Shown here piece by piece: positions 1 to 10,828 of a DNA stretch of 64,000 nt. Below the pieces are notes generated by a model. That model had not been told where the DNA came from and did not search any database. It worked only from the letters and a program-made list of their open reading frames with translations. Each line of letters begins with the position of its first letter. The first letter of the stretch is position 1. The DNA comes from Lepidodermella squamata (taxonomy: Eukaryota > Gastrotricha). Location of the stretch: positions 310,001 to 374,000 of the forward strand of contig JBLDXI010000021.1 of NCBI GenBank assembly GCA_047495785.1. Direction: 5' to 3'. A program made the position numbers and the translations under genes.

Positions 1-885
1 TTTTGCAATGAATTGATGACCTTCGCTAAATGCCCATATGATTTGGCTGGCTATGACCGTAATGCGATTTACGAAGCGGATGCGCCGCCGATTGATGTTG
101 ATGCCGAGCCAGAAGTGGAACCAGCTCATTTAGTCGACTTACTCGGCTCACCTGAATTCAATCCAAACCAAGGTGTTCGCTCGTCTTTCGCTGAAATTCC
201 AACATCATCGTCATCGATATCTGTTCCCCCAGCTCCCCGACTTCCGCTTCCATCATCGACCGAAGCTTATACCATCGAAATAAGCAGTGATTCAAGCAGT
301 GAATCCGAGTCTGAAGATTCATGGGTCGATGTTGATACAATCCAACGCGCTGGCGTTGTCTCTCAACAACCATCCGTCACCATAGTCCCTTCTGAAACCA
401 GCCGCAACTCGATGGGAAACGATGACGACGAAACGTTGTCTTCAGCAGGTTCGGATTGTTTAATTGTTGGCTTTGATAAACCGTGGGAGCAACGAACACC
501 GGTTCATTTAACGTCTGAATCAGATGACGAGAGAGCTCAAGCTAGCGGACTCGTTTCAGAAGTCCGTGAATCAGAAAACGTCGTTGATATGCGGAAGAGG
601 CAGAGGGAGACTGAGGCAATTTCTTGTTCGAGCGATGAAGACCAATCGCCATCTCCATCTGCTTTAGCTGCTCGGGGTAAAAGGTGGTCACCTCGAGCGT
701 TGTTAGCCGCAGCTTCCGGCGCATCTCGCTCTTCTTTCTTTCCCCCTCTTTTGACTGCCGATATGCAAAGCGACCCGGATGGCAGTTCGTCGTCCATGCG
801 TGACGCTTCTACCGATTCGGGAAATGAAGATAGAGGTCAGGTTAAAACAAATAGCCATCGACGGAAAAGTCAAAGGCTCGCCTGA
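1..885 (+). CDS. Topors-like E3 ubiquitin/SUMO ligase, C-terminal part (partial)
   Basis: The reading frame is open from base 1 to a TGA at 883-885, so the 5' part lies outside the window. The first residues include FAKCPYDLAGYDRNAIYE, which resembles the segment after the RING region of Topors proteins (consensus roughly hFA-SPy-l-GYDR-a-Y). The rest is Ser/Asp/Glu-rich and disordered. It contains an acidic SUMO-interacting-like motif (YTIEISSDSSSES, about residues 87-99) and a Topors-like IVGFDKPWEQRTP stretch near residue 156. The end is basic (RRKSQRLA). Topors is a nuclear RING protein that ligates ubiquitin and SUMO; its RING is not visible here. The family call rests on short motifs remembered from the family, so an unrelated Ser-rich nuclear protein is possible. 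CK2 beta starts 199 bp downstream on the same strand. Confidence 0.6.
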   Translation, partial: FCNELMTFAKCPYDLAGYDRNAIYEADAPPIDVDAEPEVEPAHLVDLLGSPEFNPNQGVRSSFAEIPTSSSSISVPPAPRLPLPSSTEAYTIEISSDSSSESESEDSWVDVDTIQRAGVVSQQPSVTIVPSETSRNSMGNDDDETLSSAGSDCLIVGFDKPWEQRTPVHLTSESDDERAQASGLVSEVRESENVVDMRKRQRETEAISCSSDEDQSPSPSALAARGKRWSPRALLAAASGASRSSFFPPLLTADMQSDPDGSSSSMRDASTDSGNEDRGQVKTNSHRRKSQRLA

Positions 886-1083
886 GATCTTGGTCCTTTT
901 TTATGATATAAATCGACAAGCAAATAAGAGATAAGTATTGTAAAAAGAAAAAAAGATACGCGACTCTTTCTCACTTCTCATAAAATTTGAATAAATTGCC
1001 TTATTAAACTGGTTTGGCACCCTCTTGTTTTATAGGTTTTTAATAACCAAAGCTTCAATCTGTCGCCGAATACGGAGGACGAA

Positions 1084-2034
1084 ATGAGTAGCTCAGAAGA
1101 AGTTTCATGGATATCGTGGTTTTGCGGGCTTCGCGGCAACGAATTTTTCTGCGAAGTCGACGAAGATTACATTCAGGACAAGTTCAACCTTACGGGGCTG
1201 AACGAACAAGTGCCTCATTACCGCCAGGCGCTGGACATGATTCTCGACCTCGAACCTGAGGACGATTACGAGGACAACCCGGCTCAGTCTGACCTGATTG
1301 AGCAAGCTGCTGAGATGCTGTACGGGCTCATTCACGCGCGTTACATCGTGACGAACCGAGGAATCGCTCAAATGGTGGAGAAATGGACGAATGGCGACTT
1401 CGGTTTTTGCCCTCGTGTCTACTGTGAAAATCAGCAGGTGCTTCCAATCGGATTGTCTGACGTACCTGGTGAAATGATGGTTGGTTTTATTTCTCATAAT
1501 TCGCCTAATATTTTTCGAATTTTTCAAAATCACTGAAATACCAAAAACTGAGAGAGCTGATTTTCTCGTTTTTATTCCGGAATTTTTTTGTCTATTTAGG
1601 TGAAGCTGTATTGCCCTCGGTGCATGGACATTTTCAACCCGAAATCGAGCCGGCACCAGCACATCGACGGCGCGTATTTCGGGACGGGATTCCCTCATAT
1701 GCTCTTTTTCGTCCACCCGGAGTACCGCCCGAAACGCCCCACTCAACAATTCGTGCCTCGCCTCTACGGCTTCAAGATCCACCCGGTGGCCTACCAGTTG
1801 CAGTACCAGGCCGCTGCCAACTTCAAATTCCCAGTCAGAGCGTTGTACCCCGCCGGGGCGAGCGGTAACGCGGGTACCTCGGTAGCCGGTGGCAACGGCG
1901 GCCCAGCAGCCAGTGCTTCGACAGGAGCCGGAGCAGCGGCAGCGGGCCCAGTCGACCCTATCGCAGCGACCCGTCGAATGGTAGACGGCGCGGGGGCACC
2001 CTTCGCTTCCACCAACGACAGGCCGTCTCGCTAA
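1084..2034 (+). CDS. CSNK2B: Casein kinase 2 regulatory subunit beta
   Basis: Two exons, 1084-1479 and 1600-2034, separated by a 120-bp intron (GTTGGT..TTTAG); 276 aa. The protein opens with [16 protein letters not shown], the conserved CK2 beta N-terminus including the autophosphorylation serines. The acidic loop ([10 protein letters not shown]) follows, then the four zinc-ligand cysteines (CPRVYC and YCPRC) that build the beta-beta dimer interface, then the [18 protein letters not shown] block that contacts the catalytic alpha subunit. CK2 beta holds the tetrameric kinase together and directs substrate choice. Family members usually end about residue 215. Here about 60 further residues rich in Gly, Ala and Ser follow [11 protein letters not shown]. 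The start is the only ATG that gives the canonical N-terminus. A candidate AATAAA lies at 2060-2065. Confidence 0.97.
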
Positions 2035-2587
2035 CGAAAAACTTCGTTCAGATTTTCTTAATAAAAGTAATAATTAATAATAATAATTAACCGCCCTCCT
2101 CTCTTCTCGCTCGAATGCAAGTAACCGCCAGGTGAAAAGTTGAAGAAAACGTAATGATAGCGAATAATATCCGTGGTAGCGTTGTTTTTCTGGCGTGGTT
2201 GTTTTATGCTCTCTGTGAACAAAAATCTATGAGCGTTATATTGTTCGCGCGTCTCTACGGAAACAATCTATGTCTACAATATATGTAAAAATATATATTC
2301 TCGAAAAATTAATAATTACTACTGGTCGATACTAAATATCTGTAATGTGTGTGTTCGCGTTGATTTCGTGTCAGCTCGGTCGGTGCCGCCATTTAACAGG
2401 GCGCCGGATAAACAACAAAATTTTGTGTAGCCACTTCACAGCACTTTTATTAACGTTTTCTGTAGCCGCTTCTTTCGTTGTGTCGTCGTCGTCGTCGTGA
2501 TGTATAAAAACAGCAGCAACAATATATATTAAAACAATTGAGTTTCTACATGAACAATTTAATTTGCTTTCTTAGACAATTCAACAC
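2035..2587. other. Intergenic: CK2 beta 3' end and upstream region of NRF-A
   Basis: AATAAA at 2060-2065 is only 26 bp past the CK2 beta stop. A GTC trinucleotide run occupies about 2482-2498. A GCCGCCATTT motif near 2386 resembles a YY1/Pho site, but a single match has little weight. No coding exon seen. Confidence 0.5.
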
Positions 2588-5500
2588 ATGAAAAAAATGA
2601 TTACAATACGCGCGATTTTCGTGTTGTTACTCGTCGTCGCCGGGTCTAATGCTGATTTCAGCCGAAAATACATGCACGCCGTCGATCAGATGTTCCGCGG
2701 CGTTTTGTCGTCTTTCCCGTTTCAGAATAATGTTGATAGTCGAATCAGCCAGCGACACGAATTCGGATCTCAAATCAACGATATTTACAACGCTTTTGCT
2801 AAAAATGGAAGATTGGATTTTTCTTCATTAAACCTACCGTCTATGCGGTGTACGATGGACGTTTTGAAGATCGTCACCGCCGCCAGGAGTAGTGACCCAC
2901 CGCGTTGGGCTATTGAATTCGCCGACGCGTTCTTCAAGCCACCAGCCGGACTATTGGACGGCAATCTCAACTGGCTTGGGGCTTTCGACGAATGCGTTCG
3001 AATCAAAGTTAGCGAGAAAAATTTTAACGCCACTGGGAAATATTGCCTGGTCCCTCTTTTTATGGACGACTCGAGTTCCACCTTAAAAGACGCCGTCCCC
3101 GGCTCGACTGAGGGCCTAAATCTCGGAATTTGCATACCGGACTCTTGCGATAAGGATGATGTTGTCAAGATGGTTGAATTCGCTAACAAATTCGTTCATG
3201 CTAACACCCGGTTCAATTCTTCATTTAATGTGATGACTAAACCGGAGAAAATGCGATGCCACGATCCTGAGCTTCCGTACTCGCGGTATTTCATCGCGTG
3301 TATGACGGTTTTCGGCTTTATCATTTTCATGAATATATTTTCAACGGTTTACGACGTGGTTTTGCGGTATTGTGGCCAGCAAGATTTCGATTATTCGCCA
3401 CTTGCCTCGCCGGATACGCCGACGATTTCGCCGGTTCATCTTCAAACCCCGTCGGCTTTGACGACTGAGCGGGAAAATAACAGCGGGGAGAGGCAGAGCC
3501 GTCGGGATAGAGTGCCTCAGATGACACCGATTAACGCAGCTAATTCGAGCATTACGGAGCCTCAGCCGCCGGTTCCAATGAATTTCCCGCCGTTGACTGT
3601 CACCACCTTAAAAAGGTCGACGAAGGGCGATCTAGCCTTATCGTTCTCCTTCATTCGCAATGCAGAGAAGTTGCTAAACACTTCGAATGCGAATGTTTCG
3701 AGGGCTATGGTTAATTTCGGGGCAGTGCATGGAATTCGGTTGATTTCGTTGCTTTGGGTGATCTTGGGCCATTCGTTCATCCTACCAATGGCGACTGTTG
3801 ATAACATCTTACCTGTTCTGAATTTCACGCGCCGATTCGAGTTCCAAGTCGTGAACCAAGCGTTATTGGCCGTTGATACGTTTTTCGTCCTGAGTGGGTT
3901 CCTGCTCGGGTATGTTGCGCTGAGGCAAATGGATAAGTTCGCGCAGACGCTTCGCCAGCAAACGCAGTTGACAACCCGCGCGAGAACCGGTCGGTGGTTC
4001 GGCTTCTTCGGATGTTTCTATGCGCACCGTTACCTGCGCCTGACGCCACTGCTCGCCTTCGTGCTCATCACCTACATGGGCATCGCGCCGTATTTACTCG
4101 ACGGGCCATTGTGGATCCAACAAACGGACGCTAATTGCGTTGACCACTGGTGGACAAACATTCTTTATATCAACAATTTTGTGCATCGCAACGAAGAGTG
4201 CATTGGCTGGACGTGGTACGGAACACATTAAAAACATGAAAGGCATTGTCTCATTTTATCATATTTTTATTTATTATCAGGTATTTGGCAGTCGATACTC
4301 AGTTGTTCATTGTCGCACCTATTCCGCTGTTGTGTTTCTTCTGGCGGCCCTTCCTCGGCTGGCTCAGCGTCGCTGCCTTTGTGATTCTTGCCGCGATCCT
4401 GAATGCGTACATTTCGTTTACGGAAGGCCTAACTGCCGCGCCGTTGTCTGGCTACTACTCGCTGAATATGACCGTTTTCGAGAAGCAATTGCAAGCTTTT
4501 GAAGTGAAATTTTTCGCAGATCTCTACATTCAACCGTGGTGTCGATGCGCCGCGTGGGCCATCGGTCTAGCTCTTGGTTGCTCGCTCAGTCGCATGCCTG
4601 CATCTTTCAGCAACACCAAGCTTCAATCAATTTTATCCCGAAAGGTACAAAATTTGATATTTTTTGCCAGTACCTATTTATGATGGAAAATTATAATTCA
4701 TTTATAAGCAGAAAAACCCGATCGTTTTGGCCACTTGACCCATTTACTCAATTTTCTCACAGTATAACCTGGCCATAAAGCCATAAACTTGGCACTGAGA
4801 GTAGTTTTCACGCACGAGCTACACACTTAGAGCATCTGAAGTTGGGGCTAATTTCATGGTACTGTTGTTTACATACTTTTTTAAATGGTGCAAATAATGA
4901 AATAATACAAGTACTCTAATAAATGTTTATTCTGGCCAACTTTCCCGGGCAGTACATTAACGTCGCAAGAGGGATGCATTTAGTATGCCGTCTCCACCAT
5001 AATTTACTGGGTCATTTTGGATAGTCATGGTTAATTTTACATTTATGAATAATTAGCTGGGCTATATGCGTTGGTATTTTGTGAGAATTTTCCGCTTCAA
5101 AAATAATCAATTTTGCTCCTCTGTGTTCATTGATTTTTCCGCATTGTTTACAGCTGGTTGCAATTTTCGGGTGGACTTTTGCGCTAATTTTCGGCCTCGG
5201 CATTGTTTACGGATTGTGGCCTGTTTACGAAGATTTTTACACGATCCCGCAGTGGCTGAGTTCGTTTTATTGGGCCGGGTCGCGCGTCGCCTGGGGACTC
5301 GTCGTCAGCTGGGTGATTTACGTTTGCGTCTCTGGGGCGTACGGGGCTCGTCCGGTGCGTGCCATTTTGGCCTATCCCGGCTTCGTACCGCTATCTCGCA
5401 TGTCGTACTGTGCCTACTTGATACATCCTATCGTTCTGTCGTGCTTCTTTTTATCTGCACGCAACCCGATTCATTTTAGCGGCCCGTTTTTCGCGTTTTT

Positions 5501-5615
5501 CTACTGCGGCACAATTATGTTGACTTTCCTACTGTCATTCATCATCACAGTCGCGGTTGAAATGCCATTCGCTAATCTCGACAAATTTTTACTGCCCGAG
5601 CGATCGCGCGAGTAA
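2588..5615 (+). CDS. NRF-6-like membrane acyltransferase A
   Basis: Three exons, 2588-4215, 4281-4644 and 5154-5615; 817 aa. A signal peptide (about 1-22) precedes the NRF domain, marked by PPAGLLDGNLNWLGAFDEC (about 118-136), a YCLVP block and CIPDSC (about 182). A membrane segment (about 234-257) and a polar linker lead into an acyltransferase-3 domain: HGIRLISLLWVILGH (about 381-395, with the conserved His), AVDTFFVLSGFLLGY and HRYLRLTPLL, then many further helices. C. elegans NRF-6 and its relatives move lipids or xenobiotics across intestinal epithelium; the acyl substrate is generally unknown. The intron inside the TWY motif (65 bp) is absent from the two paralogs at 6454 and 16137, and the intron those two share is absent here, so A is the divergent member. 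Intron 2 is 509 bp. Confidence 0.93.
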
Positions 5616-6453
5616 CGGAATTGGTCCAAACAAAGACTTCTCAACAATCTGCATGAGTTTTTATCGCATTTATAATGCGTTATCTCGATACTGCTACAAC
5701 TATCTGGTCTTACCTCAATTCCTGGTGTGTAAATTAAAACGTAACTAACGCTAAAAATGGCCTGCTCAAGCAGAGCTTTATTCCTATTTTTCTGAAAAAT
5801 GTGATTTATTTTTCGAACGAATCTTTTTCTTGACACAGACTCTGTATATTTATTTACGAAGTAAAACAATGCTCAAATACGACTATTGTTTAATATAAGT
5901 ATATATTCACATACATATCATTGCAGAATAGCAGTTAAAATGTCTTTTTCCGCCAAAAATAACAGTTTTACTGTATACTTACTCCGTCGAAAAGTGAGTT
6001 GGTTCTCTGGCATATGTTTACGCTGCTGCATTTCATTTATTTTCGCGCGCAGAATCGTGATTGTTTGAAGTTTCTTGTATTTATCTTCGCAGCTTCAGCA
6101 TAAATATGCGTGAAAAAGAGCACTTGAACGCTATCCACCTTAATGAAATCTTGCTTAAATTATTATCATCCAACGCGAATTTTTCTTGCAAGATATTTAA
6201 TTATATCCTACAGGTTTGCTCAAGGGAATGACTTGGGGTAAATTTGACCCTCGGGATATGCGAGCTTAGCGCCTTATTTTTCATTATAAAATTTGCTCAA
6301 ATTACTGTAATCAAAAAATTCGAAAAAGGGGAATTTTGCGACTTTGGCCACCGCAAATTTATATTAATATGGAAAGGTTTTGTCTCTGAAGATTTGCTGT
6401 TTTTCTTAGCGATTGATCATTTAATCATTGCCGCACTGTTTTTAGGAGTTTTT
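5616..6453. other. Intergenic between NRF-A and NRF-B
   Basis: AT-rich sequence with no convincing exon. A GTTTTTAG acceptor-like site at about 6437-6444 lies just before the NRF-B ATG and could be a 5' UTR intron or trans-splice acceptor. The frame is open from 6244, but the codons before 6454 lack family similarity. Confidence 0.4.
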
Positions 6454-8954
6454 ATGTTAATTTTATCGCTGGTTGTAATCGCGGCGTTGGGAGCGGTCCC
6501 AAGCGCCAGCGAGACTCCGCGGGCCTCTTTTTCGCTGCGTTACGAGCAGTTGATAAACACCGTCTATCGGCTCCATTTATCGCCGGATAAAACAATCGCC
6601 ACTCTGCAAGGCCAAGGCGAATACCAGAGCGAAGTTCTGCGCGATTTAGCCAATTTTATGCTTATCCACAACACGCCATACGCATATCTAATCGACTACG
6701 TGACCACAACTTATGGCCATAACTACGAAAGCTGGGCGGACATGACGCCGTGCGAGTCGGATCTTTTCCGACTCCTGTTATCACTTCTTTCGCCGAGTGA
6801 AGAAATTTTACGATTTATTGACGCTCAACCCAAACCACCGGCCGGTATTTTGGATGGAAATATCAACTGGTGGGGGGCGTTCGATGAATGCGTCGCTATT
6901 AACGTGTCAACTGAGGCGGTGAAAACCATTGGAACTTACTGCCTGGTGCCTATTGATGTTGCGGTTAAGCTGGGCCTATGCGTGCCGGCGTCTTGTAAAC
7001 CGAAGGACATCGTAGGACTCGTTGAGGCGGTTAATAAGTTCGCGCACAGCAACAAATATTACAATTTAACAGCGATTAACATCACAACGACCGAAGATAG
7101 CATCATGTGCAATGACCCTGATCTGCCCTACTCGACCTACTTCATAGTCGCATGGGTCGTCGTAGGTATAATTGTCTTCCTTAACGTGCTGTCGACGGGT
7201 TACGACATTGGCAAACGCGTTTATGCGTCGCATTTCAGTTCTAACCTAACAATCAGTGGTAACGTGTTGGAAATTTCAGCCAGCACTAATCTCTTTCTGC
7301 CAAATAACGCGACCTCAACAGCGATAGCCGTTGATGATGAGGCGCCGCTGGTCAGTGATATAGATCGACCGCCGAGTTCAGGCGCGCAATCCAGCTCGAT
7401 TCCGGTTGTATCCAGCCAAAAAAGTTCATCTCATAGTCAAAAAGATGAATTCTTATCATCGTTTTCTTTGCTTCAAAACGGCGCGAAATTGCTCAATGTC
7501 GACGCGCCTGTTTCTCGAGGCCAACACACGCTGCAGGTCCTTCACGGTATCCGCCTTATTTCAATGCTATGGGTCATTTTATCGCACACCCTGCTGTTTG
7601 GCGCATACTCCGGTGTCGATAATATATTAACCCTCCTTAAATTATTCAAAAATTGGGAGTTTCAAGCGATTTTACACGCGTTTTATGCGGTTGATACGTT
7701 CTTGGTTCTCGGCGGGTTTCTACTTGGTTTTCTCACCCTGAGGCAGTTGGATAAGCTGGAAACTATGCCTGGACATCGAGTTGGTAAATATTTCAAGTTT
7801 TTCGCCAAATTTTACGTTCATCGCTGGTTGCGATTGACGCCGACCTATATTCTTCTCCTGCTGGTCTATCTCGGCATTGCGCCCTACGGATTGCATGGCC
7901 CGACCTGGGAACAATACCCTGACCCGATATGCGCGGATAATTTCAACTGGTGGAAAAATATTTTATACGTTCACAATTTGATTGACAAAGGATCACTTTG
8001 CGCGCCCTGGACGTGGTATTTATCGGTTGATTTCCAGCTTTTCTTGATCAGTCCTATCCCATTATTGGCTTTCTATTGGAAACCACTTGCTGGTTGGGCC
8101 GTATCTTTGATAATTGTCCTAGTTTCCGCTGTGAGCAGCGGTCTTATTGCTAACAAGGTAAGGGAGAAATTTGGTTGATTTTTCTGAATCATATTCTCTT
8201 CATTTATTTTCTTAGTACAATTTTGATGGAGCCATATTATCGCCTTTTGTCAACAATTTCAGTGCCCCGGTTGATATTGCCGGCCTTCAAGATGACTTTT
8301 TCGGTGATTATTTTGTTCAGCCGTGGTGTCGAGCCGCACCCTGGGCTATTGGCCTCGCATTTGGCTGCGCCCTTCACCGCATGCCTCCCTCATTTTCTAA
8401 CGCCCGTCTGCAGCACAAAGCAGTTAGAATTGTAAGTCGAAAAGTTTACTTTTATGCCCGTTTATTTTTTCTCCCTTCAATTTCAGATTGTTGGAATTAT
8501 TGGCTGGTCATTTTCCATCACATGTGGTATCCTTTTGATATACGGCATGCAGCCTGTTTATGCTGGAGATTACACGCTATCACCATTTGTTTCCCAGTTA
8601 TACTGGGCAGCTTCGAGAATTGCATGGGGTCTATCGATCACTTGGGTCATTTACGCTTGTATCGCCGGAATTTTCCCTGGAAATATTCTGCGGCATTTCT
8701 TATCATGGAGCGCGTTTGTGCCGCTGTCCAGGCTAACCTATTGCGCCTATTTGTTCCACCCTATCGTGATGTTCTTATATTTCTGGACTATGCGCAGTCC
8801 TTTCCACATTTACGCCATGGAGTTGACGTATCTATTCTTAGCTGGCACTTTCTTAACTTTTGCGGCGGTTTCCGTGATCGCAGTCGGTGTAGAAATGCCT
8901 CTCTCGAATTTGGAACGGCTCATTCTAGACCGGCAGCATCACCACAAAGATTGA
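6454..8954 (+). CDS. NRF-6-like membrane acyltransferase B
   Basis: Three exons, 6454-8157, 8216-8431 and 8487-8954; 795 aa. The ATG at 6454 is preferred over the upstream open frame because it starts a clean signal peptide (MLILSLVVIAALGAVPSAS). The NRF domain shows PPAGILDGNINWWGAFDEC (about 129-147), YCLVPI and CVPASC. After a membrane segment and Ser-rich linker comes the acyltransferase-3 domain: HGIRLISMLWVILSH (about 364-378), AVDTFLVLGGFLLGF and HRWLRLTPTY, ending with a VEMPLSNLERL-type tail. Both intron positions (after AN-K, and RI|VGIIGW) match paralog C at 16137, so B and C share a more recent ancestor. Fucosyltransferase 1 starts 257 bp downstream on the same strand. As for A, the role in lipid or xenobiotic handling comes from the family, not from this sequence. 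Confidence 0.93.
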
Positions 8955-9211
8955 TTTCATCGATGATCGATATTTCTTCATGTGATTTGTTTATTTTTTA
9001 GTATTAATTCCTCTGACAATTTCTGCTGAGACGCAATTCATGAGCATTCCGCACTTGGGCACGGTGCTTGATTTTTTTATTGATTTTAACTCCAACCGAT
9101 GATTTTATTGCGACGCAGGGTGCACTTCTAACAAAAAGGCGAACAAAGCTTTCAATTTGCTTTTTCCTCTTATAGGATCTTATTTTTTTAATTCATGTCT
9201 TTCAATCGCGA

Positions 9212-10475
9212 ATGAAGCGATATCGTTTTGGGTTGTCTTTGGCTATAGTTTTGCTGAATTTCGCCCTGCTGAGTTTGTTGAGCAGTTCGATATTCGAGTC
9301 AAATGTTGGGAGAATCAAATTTACAGATCGGAAGAAATTGATTTTCTTCGGCTCAAACTTCTTCAGTGGACCATTCAATTTTTCGATGCTTCCTCCTGAA
9401 TGTGGCGTTACGAACAAAATTCACGAGGCTGATGCCGTGATTGTCCATTCGCTAAATCAAGATTTTCTCGGCGGTGCTGTGAACAGCCGAGAGCAACGGC
9501 GGGCGATGAATGTTTCTCAAGACCAAGTTTGGATCATTATGATGTACGAATCTCCGGGCTTCTACAGACTATCAGGGGAGAGCTACAACTGGACAATGAC
9601 CTATCGACGCGATTCTGACGTCTACTCACCGTATGCTGGTCATATTGAGGCGGCGTCGCCTGGGAAAGCCATGGCAGATTTAAGGCCTGATCTCGAAAAA
9701 TTGCGCCCTAATCGAACAGCGCTTTCCATCGCTTGGATGGTGTCGAATTGTCACACTTCAAATCAGCGCATGGAGTACGCAAAAGACCTAGGTCGTCACG
9801 TTCCTGTCACTATCTACGGCGGTTGTGGTAAACCAGGTTGCCACGGCCCTCCGGAAGTTTGTTGGAAACAGTTAGCGGGGAGATATAAATACTACCTGAG
9901 TTTCGAAAACACGAATTGCAAGGATTATATCACCGAGAAATTTATCCAAGCCCTTTATTACGGGATGCTACCAATTGTTTATGGCGGTTCGTCCGTTGAA
10001 GATTATCGCGCCATCGCTCCGCCGCATTCTTACATTGACACGAGAGATTTTTCGTCGCCGAAAGATTTGGCCGAGTATTTGGTTGAGTTGGAAAAGAATC
10101 CGCATTTGTACGAGGCGTATTTTGATTGGCGCAAGACCCACTTGGCTGTAATTGATCCGCCATTCAGCGGGCAGGATATTTTGTGCCAGAAGTTGTGGAA
10201 TCTTGATGCGAATAGGAAAAGTTATACCTCTCAGGTTCGACTGTTCAGTTGTTTTTAAAAAATCAGTAATTTGAGTGCAAAAATACGTTACCTACAAATT
10301 TTGTTTCGAATTTTTTTTTAATTTTTCTTCTATCCAGAAAGTGATTACGTTTGTGTTATAGGAGTTGGCCAATTGGTGGACTAATGGAAGCTGTGTACCG
10401 CCCCATTTCACGCCTTCAAATGGTCAAACCCCATTCAAATTTCCTGAGATCCCTATTGCAAAAATTCCCAATTAG
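9212..10475 (+). CDS. Alpha-1,3-fucosyltransferase 1 (GT10), Golgi type II membrane protein
   Basis: Two exons, 9212-10234 and 10362-10475; 378 aa. A short cytoplasmic tail and one membrane anchor (about 7-27) precede the lumenal GT10 catalytic region. Diagnostic motifs are YESPGFY, NWTMTYRRDSDVYSPY (acceptor-binding side) and YYLSFENTNCKDYITEK, the GDP-fucose binding signature, followed by YGMLPIVYGG. The enzyme adds fucose in alpha-1,3 linkage to N-glycan or Lewis-type acceptors in the Golgi. The second exon carries the conserved NWWTNGSCVPP end; without it the protein would stop six or seven residues into the intron. The stem is very short compared with the next two paralogs. Codons and splice sites look intact, so this is probably active. 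Acceptor specificity cannot be read from the sequence. Confidence 0.93.
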
Positions 10476-10828
10476 TAACAAGGCATAATTTTCTCTCTAT
10501 ATATACATTTTGATCTAGTCTTCTCTGAATCACACGGTGCCGTTGCTCAAAACCACTGCCGAATAATGTTATTTATTTTTCTTTTTGTTTCTAAATATGT
10601 GTTTATATATTGTATAGATCCCCCTGATAACTTGACCTTGTGTTGTAAATACCTGGAAAACACGGTCAAGTTGTTGTTTTAAATTATATATTTGTACAAT
10701 CGAGAGAATATCCGTAATGCAGTGAAAAGTGACCAACAAACTCGGCGTGATTTTCTCCATCGCTCACAACTTGTGTCTCATCCCCGTGTTGTCCGTGCCA
10801 AATTGTGCCTAATACCCGCCCGTCCTCG
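10476..10828. other. Intergenic between FucT1 and FucT2
   Basis: AT-rich sequence containing the FucT1 3' UTR and the FucT2 promoter. No exon or repeat seen. The FucT2 frame is open back to a GTG at 10805, but the ATG at 10829 is the natural start. Confidence 0.4.

Noticed and set aside
1105-1782. Minus-strand 225-codon ORF across CK2 beta
   Set aside because: It is antisense to a highly conserved gene and crosses its intron; a shadow of codon bias.
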